A DNA stretch of 10,466 nt from Mycobacterium sp. (GCA_029256565.1 JAQSXQ010000155.1:1-10466), one strand, 5' to 3'. Counted from the stretch's first letter, positions 1 to 6,577 are shown. A program made the numbers and translations. The notes: a model not told the origin generated them from the sequence alone.

Positions 1-1
1 G

Positions 2-373
2 CTGACCTACCTGTGGCTGCCGTACATGGTGATCCCGGTGTTCGCGGCGTTCGACCGGGTGCCGAACTCACTGGTCGACGCCAGCGCCGACCTCGGGGCG
101 TCCGACCTCTCGACGTTGCGCATGGTCATGGCGCCCCTGGTGTTCCCCGGCATCGCCGCCGGATCCATCTTCACGTTCTCGCTGTCGCTGGGCGACTACA
201 TCGCGGTGACCATCGTCGGCGGCAAGAGCCAACTGCTCGGCAACGTCATCTACGGCCAACTGGTGACCGCGAACAACCAGCCGTTGGCCGCCGCACTGTC
301 GGTGATTCCACTGGTCGCGATCATCGCCTACCTCCTCGCCATGCGGCGCACGGGCGCATTGGAGAACGTCTGA
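2..373 (+). CDS. ABC transporter permease, PotB/PotC-type (5' end outside window)
   Basis: This is the C-terminal part of an inner-membrane permease of a polyamine-type ABC importer; the start lies left of the window. The open frame runs from base 2 to a TGA at 371-373. A cytoplasmic EAA-loop is visible, VPNSLVDASADLGAS followed by a PLVFPGI segment, which is where the ATPase docks. Hydrophobic stretches follow (GSIFTFSLSLGDYIAVTIVG and the terminal IPLVAIIAYLLAM). The motif order and the downstream partner permease match the PotB/PotC (spermidine/putrescine) group of BPD_transp_1 permeases. The stop overlaps the next start by one base (TGATG), so the two are almost certainly translationally coupled subunits of one transporter. 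The substrate cannot be read from the permease; polyamines, or another small cation or opine, are possible. Confidence 0.9.
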   Translation: MTYLWLPYMVIPVFAAFDRVPNSLVDASADLGASDLSTLRMVMAPLVFPGIAAGSIFTFSLSLGDYIAVTIVGGKSQLLGNVIYGQLVTANNQPLAAALSVIPLVAIIAYLLAMRRTGALENV

Positions 374-1173
374 TGCTGTCCCGCTCCGCCCGCGGTGGCC
401 TGCGCGCCTGGACCGTGATGGTGCTCGTATTCCTGTATGCGCCACTGCTTCTGGTCGTCGTCAACGCCTTCAACTCCTCGCGTTCGTTCGCGTTCCCGCC
501 GAGCGGCTTCACCCTCGAGTGGTGGCGCGATGCCGCGAACAGCAGGGGCATGTGGACGTCGCTGGCGAACTCCGCAGTCGTCGGCGTGGGCGCCACGGTC
601 ATCGCACTGATCCTGGGCACCATGGCCGCGTTCGCCGTGCAGCGGTTCGACTTCTTCGGACGCAACACGATCAGCTTCCTGGTGGTGCTGCCGATCACGC
701 TGCCAGGCATCGTCACCGGCATCGCGCTGAATGCGACGTTCACCTCCGCACTCGGGCTGACGCTGGGACTGGCGACGGTGATCGTCGGGCACGCCACGTT
801 CTGCATCGTCATCGTCTTCAACAACACCCAGGCCCGGTTGCGCCGGCTCGGAACGCATCTCGAGGATGCGTCGGCCGACCTGGGCGCGTCGACCTGGCAG
901 ACGTTCCGCTACGTCACGTTCCCGATGATGCGGGGATCACTGGTCGCCGGTGCGATCCTGGCGTTCGCCCTGAGCTTCGACGAGATCGTCGTCACCACGT
1001 TCACCGCGGGACCGTCAGTCCAGACCCTGCCGATCTGGATCTTCGGCAACCTGTTCCGTCCCAACCAGGCCCCCGTCATCAACGTCGTCGCCGCGGCCCT
1101 GACCGTCGTCGCGATCGTCCCGGTGTGGCTGGCCCAGCGCTTCGGCGGAGACCCCGCGGGCACCCGCATCTGA
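373..1173 (+). CDS. ABC transporter permease, PotC-like
   Basis: This is the second inner-membrane permease of the same importer, 266 residues, the usual size of PotC/YdcV proteins. The ATG at 373 overlaps the upstream stop (TGATG) and has GGAG about nine bases before it, which decides the start; the longer open frame upstream is a shadow of the first permease. Hydrophobic segments lie near residues 14-32, 68-89, 100-125, 133-150, 190-210 and 235-254, giving six membrane spans. The EAA loop is EDASADLGASTWQTFRYVTF at about 164-183, followed by P184, nearly repeating the DASADLGAS of its partner. Substrate-binding protein and ATPase genes are expected left of the window, since none follows. 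The last 159 bases are overlapped antisense by the MerR-type gene. Confidence 0.93.
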   Translation: MLSRSARGGLRAWTVMVLVFLYAPLLLVVVNAFNSSRSFAFPPSGFTLEWWRDAANSRGMWTSLANSAVVGVGATVIALILGTMAAFAVQRFDFFGRNTISFLVVLPITLPGIVTGIALNATFTSALGLTLGLATVIVGHATFCIVIVFNNTQARLRRLGTHLEDASADLGASTWQTFRYVTFPMMRGSLVAGAILAFALSFDEIVVTTFTAGPSVQTLPIWIFGNLFRPNQAPVINVVAAALTVVAIVPVWLAQRFGGDPAGTRI

Positions 1174-1911
1174 CGACCCACGGCCGTCACCGTCGGGTCC
1201 CCAATTGCCGCCCAGCAGCACGTCCGTCGTGTACCACTCGACTGCCGCCGACGAGTGCCTGCGCATCGACGCCCCGAACCGATCGGCCACCAGCTGCTCC
1301 GCGAGTTCCCTATGGTCGGCGATCACCCGCCGCAACTCCGCCATCGCCTCGTGGTCGGGCACCAGTGGCTCACCGAACCTGTCGATCGCGGCGGCCGTGA
1401 GTTCCTCGACGACCGCGGTCGCCAGACGCTCGACCGGTTCGGCGGTGGCGTCGGCCAGTCGCAGCAGCGTCCGCACGTACTCGACGGGCTCCGGAGAACG
1501 GCGGACTATCCGGGCCAGCGCGGGGTTCGCCAGGACCACTCGACCGGGTACGACCTCGGCCAGCCCGAGGTCCCGGAGTCGAGCGGCCTCGTCGCCGTCC
1601 GGATCGATGTCGACGGCTGCCGGCTCGGCGATGGCGGGGCTGCCGAAGATCGCGTCGTGCATGCCGAGCACGTCTGCGAGGTCATGCCCCTCGCGCATGC
1701 CCCTGATGAACTCGGCGATGTGCGCGGTGCTGAAGCCGCGCTGCAGCAGCCCGGCGATGGCGCGCAACTGCGCCAGGTGCTGGTCGCCGTAGTACGCGGC
1801 ACGACCCCGCCGTTGCGGCGCGTCGAGGAGTCCACGCTCGCGGTAGGCGCGGATGTTGCGCGCGCTCACGCCTGACAGGACAGCCAGGTCGTCCAGTCGG
1901 TATTCCGCCAC
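1015..1911 (-). CDS. MerR-family transcriptional regulator
   Basis: This is a DNA-binding regulator. Residues 1-70 form a MerR-type winged helix-turn-helix: YRLDDLAVLSGVSARNIRAY is the recognition helix region, ERGLLDAPQRRGRAAYY the wing, and QLRAIAGLLQRGFSTAHIAEF the following helices. Residues 75-230 are a less conserved effector or dimer region rich in Ala, Arg and Glu; I see no cysteine metal site. The start is GTG at 1911, preceded by GGAG and GAAGGA. The frame stays open to a TGA at 1015-1017, giving 298 residues, but beyond about residue 235 the protein becomes Gly/Asp/Arg-rich and from about 246 it is antisense to the permease. The conserved protein therefore probably ends near 1190-1215 in relatives, and the tail may be a lost stop or a frameshift. 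It is divergent from the MFS gene, which is its likeliest target. Confidence 0.85.
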   Translation of the reverse strand: MAEYRLDDLAVLSGVSARNIRAYRERGLLDAPQRRGRAAYYGDQHLAQLRAIAGLLQRGFSTAHIAEFIRGMREGHDLADVLGMHDAIFGSPAIAEPAAVDIDPDGDEAARLRDLGLAEVVPGRVVLANPALARIVRRSPEPVEYVRTLLRLADATAEPVERLATAVVEELTAAAIDRFGEPLVPDHEAMAELRRVIADHRELAEQLVADRFGASMRRHSSAAVEWYTTDVLLGGNWGPDGDGRGSSDAGARGVSAEALGQPHRDDRDDGQGRGDDVDDGGLVGTEQVAEDPDRQGLD

Positions 1912-1973
1912 TGTCCTTCGCTCCGATTGCCGAATAGCTCACACGTCGACGACGTCTGCAACGATGCCGACCG

Positions 1974-1985
1974 TGACTGTAGTCA
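1974..1985. promoter_or_regulatory. Short inverted repeat, possible regulator operator
   Basis: TGACT and AGTCA are perfect 5-base arms separated by GT. The site lies about 62 bases upstream of the regulator start, where an autoregulatory operator could sit. An operator role is inference from dyad symmetry and divergent gene arrangement only. Confidence 0.3.
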
Positions 1986-2036
1986 TCGATGCGAGGCTCT
2001 GACCACCTGGAGTGCTGACGTTTCCGTCATCGACCG

Positions 2037-2054
2037 ACGGTTTCAGCGAACCGT
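2037..2054. promoter_or_regulatory. 6+6 inverted repeat, possible operator upstream of MFS gene
   Basis: ACGGTT and AACCGT form perfect 6-base arms around a 6-base spacer, 18 bases in all, ending 64 bases before the MFS start. The size suits a dimeric helix-turn-helix regulator such as the neighbouring MerR-type protein. Which protein binds is unknown. Confidence 0.35.
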
Positions 2055-2118
2055 GCAGAATCATCGATCGTCGCAATCGATTCGCTCCCGGACCCACCGG
2101 TACGGGACGATCGACCGA

Positions 2119-3378
2119 GTGCGCGCCTGGGTCATCTGGTCGACGGGTCTTCTCGCCTACATCGTCGCGGTTCTCGACCGCACGACGCTGGGCGTATCCG
2201 GACTGGAAGCCGCAGACCGCTTCGCCGCGGGGCCCAGTGTCCTGTCGACCTTCGTGGTGCTGCAGGTCGTGGTCTACGCCTGCGCGCAGGTGCCCGCGGG
2301 GATCCTGCTCGACCGGTACGGGTCCAGGGTGCTCATCGTCGCCGGTGCGGCTCTCATGGCGACCGGCCAGATCACGCTGGCACTCACGTCGTCGCTACCG
2401 CTGGCGATCGGTGCCCGCGCCGTCGTCGGCCTCGGCGACGCGGTCACGTTCATCTCGGTGTTGCGTCTCGTGCCGCACTGGTTCCCGACCAGGCAGGTGC
2501 CACTGCTGACCCAGCTGACCGGCATCTGCGGGCAACTCGGTCAGGTGCTGTCGGCACTCCCGTTTCTCGCGTTGCTGACCGGAGCGGGATGGGCGACGGC
2601 CTACGCCTCGGTGACGGCACTGGGCGTCCTGGCGATGGTGTTGGCGTTCGCGTTGATCAAGGACACCCCGCACGGCCGCGTGATCGAAAAGGAAGCCCTG
2701 ACGGTCCGAGCGACCCTGTCGAGCGTGAAGACGGTCTGGCTGCGGCCCGGGACACGCCTCGGGTTCTTCACCCACATGGGGACCCAATTCTCGGTCACGG
2801 TCTTCGCGCTGATGTGGGGTGTGCCGTACCTGACCGTCGCGCAGGGCCTGTCGACCGCGATGGCGGGAGCGCTGCTGACGATCTCCGTCTTGACGGCCAT
2901 CTCGGCAGGCATCGTCATCGGCATCATCACCGGCCGCCTACCCCACCGCCGGTCCCGGATGGTTCTGCTGATCATCGCCAGCAACGCGATCATCTGGACC
3001 GTCGTGCTGGCGCTCCCGTCGCGGGCACCACTGTGGCTGCTGGTCGTGCTGGTCGTGGTCATCTCGGTCGGCGGGCCGGGATCGATGGTCGGCTTCGACT
3101 TCGCCCGGACGTTCAATCCCAGTTCCACGCTCGGCACCGCCCAGGGCATGGTCAACATGGGCGGCTTCCTCGCCGCGCTGATGGTCATGCAGGCGATGGG
3201 CGCGATCCTCGACGCCTCCGGCGGCTACTCGTTCGACTCGTTCCACGTCGCGTGGACCGTCCAGTACGCCGTGTGGACGATCGCGGTGATCGGCATCCTC
3301 ATCACCCGGCGCAAGGCGCGCCGGGTGATGAAGGCAGAGCAGGAACGCTCGCTGTTGGAGACGTTCGAGCCGCGCTGA
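2119..3378 (+). CDS. Major facilitator superfamily (MFS) transporter
   Basis: This is an inner-membrane secondary transporter of 419 residues when started at GTG 2119, where the protein opens directly into the first membrane span (RAWVIWSTGLLAYIVAVLDR). Starting at 1927 would add 64 residues with no MFS character, so I prefer 2119. Asp20-Arg21 lie at the end of span 1. The MFS motif A is GILLDRYGSR at about 61-70, between spans 2 and 3. Twelve hydrophobic segments can be followed in two halves, split by a charged loop around KDTPHGRVIEKEALTVRATL. The C-terminus is basic (TRRKARRVMKAEQE). The overall pattern resembles sugar-phosphate/anion-type MFS permeases of mycobacteria, but the substrate and the direction of transport cannot be told. 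It stands alone on the plus strand and converges with the ChaB-domain gene. Confidence 0.9.
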   Translation: MRAWVIWSTGLLAYIVAVLDRTTLGVSGLEAADRFAAGPSVLSTFVVLQVVVYACAQVPAGILLDRYGSRVLIVAGAALMATGQITLALTSSLPLAIGARAVVGLGDAVTFISVLRLVPHWFPTRQVPLLTQLTGICGQLGQVLSALPFLALLTGAGWATAYASVTALGVLAMVLAFALIKDTPHGRVIEKEALTVRATLSSVKTVWLRPGTRLGFFTHMGTQFSVTVFALMWGVPYLTVAQGLSTAMAGALLTISVLTAISAGIVIGIITGRLPHRRSRMVLLIIASNAIIWTVVLALPSRAPLWLLVVLVVVISVGGPGSMVGFDFARTFNPSSTLGTAQGMVNMGGFLAALMVMQAMGAILDASGGYSFDSFHVAWTVQYAVWTIAVIGILITRRKARRVMKAEQERSLLETFEPR

Positions 3379-3388
3379 CTCAGCGGCT
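3368..3388. terminator. Hairpin at the MFS/ChaB convergent junction
   Basis: AGCCGC and GCGGCT can pair over a 9-base loop spanning the MFS stop codon. An alternative inner hairpin is CGCTGA-C-TCAGCG at 3373-3385. There is no T-tract on either side, as is common for mycobacterial ends. With only 27 bases between two convergent stops, a shared bidirectional terminator is plausible but not proven. Confidence 0.35.
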
Positions 3389-3405
3389 CTTCGCTCCGGC
3401 TCGAT

Positions 3406-3825
3406 TCACCGCTTTGCGGCCGACTCCCGGCGGTTCGCCTTCTTGATCGCGGTGACGAGTTCGTCCTTCGTCATCTTCGACCGACCGTCGACGTCGAGCC
3501 GCCGCGCGACGTCCATCAGGTGCTTCTTGCTGGCATTCGCGTCGACGCCCTCGGCGGTCTCGCCCTTGGCGTTGGGACCGCCGCTGCGCGCGCGTTGATC
3601 CGAGGGGCCCTTCTCGTCCTTGGCCTCCCAGTGGTCGCCGACCTTCTCGAAGCTGTGCTTGACGGCGCTGAACGCCACCCGGTGTGCGCGCTCCCCCTCG
3701 CCGTACTCTTCGGCGGCGGAATCGTGCGCCTTGGCGAACGTCCGCTGCGCCTTCTCTGGCGACTTCTTCAACGTGCTGGGCAGTTCGCTCTTCTTCGCCT
3801 GCCCGCTCTTGGTCGTCTTCGGCAT
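3406..3825 (-). CDS. ChaB-domain protein with C-terminal SAP/Rho-N-like segment
   Basis: This is a small, very basic, soluble protein of 139 residues. Residues 14-68 match the ChaB fold (LPSTLKKSPEKAQRTFAKAH, then a helix with AHRVAFSAVKHSFEKVGDHW). ChaB was named as a putative regulator of the ChaA cation antiporter in E. coli. After a linker (70-96) comes a short helical unit, KKHLMDVARRLDVDGRSKMTKDELVTAIKKAN at 100-131 (shown only in part as key residues: KKHLMDVARRL and KMTKDELVTAIKKA), which looks like a Rho N-terminal or SAP-type nucleic-acid-binding motif. The ATG at 3825 has a clear GGGAG ribosome site eight bases upstream. No antiporter gene is nearby. The basic composition and C-terminal motif make a nucleic-acid or stress-related role more likely than transport control, but that is inference. 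Confidence 0.85.
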   Translation of the reverse strand: MPKTTKSGQAKKSELPSTLKKSPEKAQRTFAKAHDSAAEEYGEGERAHRVAFSAVKHSFEKVGDHWEAKDEKGPSDQRARSGGPNAKGETAEGVDANASKKHLMDVARRLDVDGRSKMTKDELVTAIKKANRRESAAKR

Positions 3826-3908
3826 GTCGTACTCCCGTCTGACTCACCGCGGACGCGTGAGTGCGCCGCTCTCTCGGGCTTACCCACGAGGTGGCGGCCA
3901 AACACGAT

Positions 3909-5106
3909 CTACGTGGGAGTCGGCTCACCGCTCGTCGTGGCGGTCGGCGCCCTGCCTGCCTCGCGGTGTCCGAGCACCTCGAAGCCGATGACGCCCACAG
4001 CGGGTGCGAGCGATGCGATGAGCAGGCACGCCGTCATCGGGACGCCGGCCATCGCCGCCACCACTGCGGCCGCCAGCACGGCCACTGTGAGCAGGCCGAG
4101 CACGACGTGCCACCTGTCGAACGACCGCACCAGCAGCGCGTAGAGGCCGAGCACCAGCAGCACGAAGATCCCGACCGGCAACGCGACCGACAGCACCGTG
4201 CCGGTCGACCCGAGTTCGGAGTGGTCCTCGACGTAGTACGCCGCGGTGTGCAGTCCGGCGCCCGTGGCGACGATCGCGCCGAACACGGCGATGTGCAGGT
4301 AACCGAAGAGGAACGACCGCTCACGATGTGCGTGCAGGACGTCGGCCGACGGCATCGCGAAGTAGATCCACCACATCGTGAAGGTCAGCGCGGTGCCGGC
4401 GACCGCGAGCAGGATGGCGTCCGGCGTCCACCCGTGCTCGCCGACGACGGCGGTCAGCGACGCCACCGTACCGACCACTCCCTCGCCGAGGGCGATGATC
4501 GCCAGCAGTCCGTAGCGCTCGGCGATGTGGTGGGCGTGCCATGGCGTGCCACCCTTGCGGGTCTCGGCCAGCCAGGGCCCGGACATCTCCGCCAGCGCCA
4601 GGATCGCGAACATCGCCAGGCCGAGGGTGACGTCGAAGGGCAGGAAGATCGATCCGATCCAGCCGACCTGCACGATGGTGATGACCGTGGCGTAGGTGAG
4701 GCTGGCGGCCCGCCGCCGAGGATCCTGTCGGGCGGCGCGCAACCACTGCGTCACCATCGCGACCCGCATCACCACGTAGCCGGCGACCAGCAGCTCGTTG
4801 GAGAGGTGCCCGCCATGCTCGATCGACGCGAAGAACGGCGGGATGCCGAGAGGTGAAGTTGATCCACGCCCAGCAGACGGCGAACGTCGAGAAGAAGAAG
4901 CCGATCAGCCCAACGCCGACGTGACCGGCGGCCAGCGCGTGCGCCAGTTCGGACGCGGCGATGCCGAAGGCGATGACGAACGTGAGGTCGAACAGCAGCT
5001 CCAGCGGCGTCGCGACTCGGTGGTTCTCGTGTGGGTCGCGCCCGGCCATCGGCCGGATCCGGTGGGCACGCGCCGCGCGGGGCACATGCGGCTGCGGATC
5101 GCTCAT
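3909..5106 (-). pseudogene. Low temperature requirement protein A (LtrA) family, frame disrupted
   Basis: This is an LtrA-family multi-spanning membrane protein in two pieces. The first frame starts at ATG 5106 (GGGAG upstream) and gives 85 residues of good LtrA sequence, including TPLELLFDLTFVIAFGIAAS and ending CWAWINFT at base 4852. The second frame picks up at 4850 with LGIPPFFASIEHGGHLSNEL, then VAGYVVMRVAMVTQWLRAA, KGGTPWHAHHIAERYGLLAI and IALGEGVVGTVASL, running to TAG at 3909-3911. Only one base separates the two frames. From my memory of mycobacterial LtrA proteins, a stretch of about 28 residues beginning WFASAYDTDD should lie between them, so roughly 83 bases seem deleted and the frame is lost. 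The second piece alone (from GTG 4775) would lack the conserved N-terminal helices. LtrA function is poorly known; the name comes from a Listeria cold-growth mutant. A sequencing or assembly fault is the main alternative. Confidence 0.82.
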
Positions 5107-5130
5107 CGACCTGCTCCCTTCGACCTGCTC
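5106..5130. repeat. 11-base tandem direct repeat at the ltrA-family 5' end
   Basis: TCGACCTGCTC occurs at 5106-5116 and again at 5120-5130, a period of 14 bases. On the minus strand each copy reads GAGCAGGTCGA, so the ribosome-binding region of the ltrA-family gene is duplicated next to its start codon. Slippage duplication is the likely origin. Confidence 0.75.
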
Positions 5131-5180
5131 TCTGACCGGCGGAACCGTACCGGGTCGGAGTCCGTGCCGCTACATCCGTC

Positions 5181-5192
5181 TACCGTGAGCGG
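5181..5192 (+). promoter_or_regulatory. Possible -10 element for a leaderless ispD-like transcript
   Basis: TACCGT at 5181-5186 fits the mycobacterial TAnnnT -10 pattern and ends six bases before the ATG at 5193, the spacing expected when transcription starts at the start codon. No clear Shine-Dalgarno precedes the ATG, which fits leaderless expression. No strong -35 is evident. Confidence 0.4.
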
Positions 5193-5903
5193 ATGCGTTC
5201 GACCACCGGGCCCGCCGCCGTGGGCGTCGTGCTGGCGGCGGGCATGGGGACCCGCGTCGGCGCCGACGGCAACAAGGCGTACCTCCCGTTGGCCGGCCGC
5301 AGCATGGTGTCGTGGTCGGTGAACGCCGTCGCGGCCGCACCCGGGGTGGACCGGGTGGTGCTGGTCTACCGCCGCGGCGAACGCGCCACCGCAGAACGCA
5401 TGCTGGCCGCCGAAGTCGATTCGGCCGCAATCGAACTGGTCGAGGGCGGGGACACCCGGCACGGGTCCGAGTGGAACGTGCTGAACTACCTCGCCGCGGA
5501 CATCGAGTCCGGGGACGTCGACGTGGTGCTCGTTCACGACGCCGCGCGCCCGCTGGCAGGCCCCGATCTGATGGCGGCCGCACTGGCCACCGCGCGCCGG
5601 TTCGGCGGCGCCATCCCCGGCCTGCCCGCCGGCGACGTCTTTCGCGACGACGGCGATCGGGCGAGTCGGGTGCCCGGCGCCCTGGTGCGCGTGCAGACGC
5701 CCCAGGCGTTCCACGCCCGGCCATTGCTCGCGGCGTACCGGGCGGCAGCGGCCGAGGGCTTCGACGGGACCGACACGTCGGCGTGCATCCAGCGATTCAC
5801 CGACGTGTCCGTACACGTGTTCCCGGGTGCGGCAACCAACTTCAAGGTGACCTTCGCCCACGACGTCGCCGTGGCCGCACACCTGCTGGGCACCGGCGCC
5901 TAA
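5193..5903 (+). CDS. IspD/TarI-family cytidylyltransferase (2-C-methyl-D-erythritol 4-phosphate cytidylyltransferase-like)
   Basis: This 236-residue protein has IspD length and fold. IspD transfers CMP from CTP to methylerythritol phosphate in the cytosolic MEP isoprenoid pathway. Visible motifs are the nucleotide loop LAAGMGTRVGADGNKAYLPL (14-33, Arg21 and Lys28), VHDAARP (114-120), VQTPQAFHARPLL (167-179), TDTSA (193-197) and NFKVTFAHD (216-224, Lys218). Aligned by eye to E. coli and M. tuberculosis IspD, the substrate-arm Thr and Arg (T140 and R157 in E. coli) fall on Val149 and Pro161. The substrate may therefore differ (for example a pentitol phosphate as in TarI), or the arm may come from another protein. 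In mycobacteria the housekeeping ispD lies beside ispF, which is absent here, so this is probably a paralogue. It converges with a second IspD-like gene, sharing four bases at the stops. Confidence 0.85.
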   Translation: MRSTTGPAAVGVVLAAGMGTRVGADGNKAYLPLAGRSMVSWSVNAVAAAPGVDRVVLVYRRGERATAERMLAAEVDSAAIELVEGGDTRHGSEWNVLNYLAADIESGDVDVVLVHDAARPLAGPDLMAAALATARRFGGAIPGLPAGDVFRDDGDRASRVPGALVRVQTPQAFHARPLLAAYRAAAAEGFDGTDTSACIQRFTDVSVHVFPGAATNFKVTFAHDVAVAAHLLGTGA

Positions 5904-6577
5904 GTCGAACGTGCGGCCAGGACGGCGTCGAGCAGTGCGGCGTCGCCCGGCAAGTCCGCGGTGATGGCGTCGCCGTCGCCGGTCACGGCCTCGATGGGCG
6001 TACCCGACGTCAGCGCCGAGGTGAACTCGTCGTCGTCCTCGTTCAACAGCGATGCGAGCGTCGCCGCGCGGTAACCGCGGGGATGCTGTGCCGTGCGCAG
6101 TGCCTGGCGGTCGATGGTGTCGACCACCGCGCCGGTCCCGTCGACCTGCTTCACGGTGTCGGTCATCGGCAGCACCGGCGCCACCACGGCGTGGCCCGCG
6201 GCGAGCGCCTCGAGCACCCGGTCGGTCACCGTTGCGGACGCGAGCGGGCACCGATGGTCGTGTACCAGCAGCGGCGCGTCCGGCCCGGCGTCGAGATGCT
6301 CGAGCCCGCGTCGCACGCACTGCACGCGCGTGGCATCGCCTGCGAGCACTGCGATCTCGGCCAGGCCGGCGTCGGCCGTGGCCGCGGCGATGTCGTCGAC
6401 CAGTTCCGGCTGTGCCACGACGACGATCCGCCGGGCCGGCACGCGCCCAACGCCGAGCAGGGCCCGGAGTACGCGCAGCAGCGCCGGTTCTCCCGCGACG
6501 ACGCAGAACAGCGCGGCGCGCTCGACCGTCGCGTCCAGGGGCACGATCGCGCAGGGTTCAGTCGCCGTCGGGTTCAT
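5900..6577 (-). CDS. Degenerate IspD-like protein, probably inactive alone
   Basis: This 225-residue protein has the IspD layout but eroded catalytic motifs. The opening CAIVPLDATVERAALFCVVA aligns with the nucleotide loop VPAAGSGER but lacks the glycines and the following Pro-Lys. The HDAARP motif is HDHRCP (106-111, Asp107 kept), the QTPQ motif is AQHPRG (163-168), and the C-terminal catalytic Lys aligns with a Thr near 206. By contrast the substrate-arm pattern is well kept: VAPVLPMTDTVKQVD (132-146, Thr141) and DTIDRQALR (153-161, Arg157). It starts at ATG 6577, 42 bases after the Mce-associated gene, so it may be the last cistron of that unit. It converges with the better conserved IspD-like gene. 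It could be a decaying paralogue or a non-catalytic partner subunit; I cannot decide from sequence alone. Confidence 0.75.
   Translation of the reverse strand: MNPTATEPCAIVPLDATVERAALFCVVAGEPALLRVLRALLGVGRVPARRIVVVAQPELVDDIAAATADAGLAEIAVLAGDATRVQCVRRGLEHLDAGPDAPLLVHDHRCPLASATVTDRVLEALAAGHAVVAPVLPMTDTVKQVDGTGAVVDTIDRQALRTAQHPRGYRAATLASLLNEDDDEFTSALTSGTPIEAVTGDGDAITADLPGDAALLDAVLAARST

Larger units (their letters stand above)
1912..2118. promoter_or_regulatory. Divergent intergenic region between merR-type and MFS genes
   Basis: This 207-base region should carry the promoters of both divergent genes. An open frame crosses it from 1927, but its translation is Cys-, His- and Arg-rich and unlike an MFS N-terminus, so I treat it as non-coding. 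Two inverted repeats stand out: TGACT-GT-AGTCA at 1974-1985 and ACGGTT-N6-AACCGT at 2037-2054. Dyads of this size are usual for MerR-type dimers, but no consensus can be assigned from one copy each. I see no convincing -10/-35 pair on either strand. Confidence 0.5.

Noticed and set aside
13..372. Upstream extension of the second permease frame
   Set aside because: It is out-of-frame shadow translation of the first permease, Arg/His-rich; the ATG at 373 with GGAG is the natural coupled start.
1927..2118. N-terminal extension of the MFS protein from an upstream ATG
   Set aside because: The extra 64 residues are Cys/His/Arg-rich with no membrane or MFS pattern, while GTG 2119 starts right before the first span.
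3843..3861. Hairpin CTCA...TGAG between the ltrA-family and ChaB genes
   Set aside because: The stem is short and bulged, and there is no T-run; too weak to call a terminator.
4321..4850. Continuation of the first ltrA frame after INFT as a real novel C-terminus
   Set aside because: After INFT the frame turns Arg/Gly-rich, and the conserved LtrA sequence continues in another frame, so this is post-shift nonsense.
3861..4856. Long plus-strand frame opposite the ltrA-family gene
   Set aside because: The translation is His/Gln/Arg/Asp-rich low complexity, while the minus strand encodes recognisable LtrA sequence.
5103..6320. 405-residue minus-strand frame across the IspD-like gene
   Set aside because: It is an Arg/Gly-rich antisense shadow of the plus-strand IspD-like gene, with no recognisable domain.
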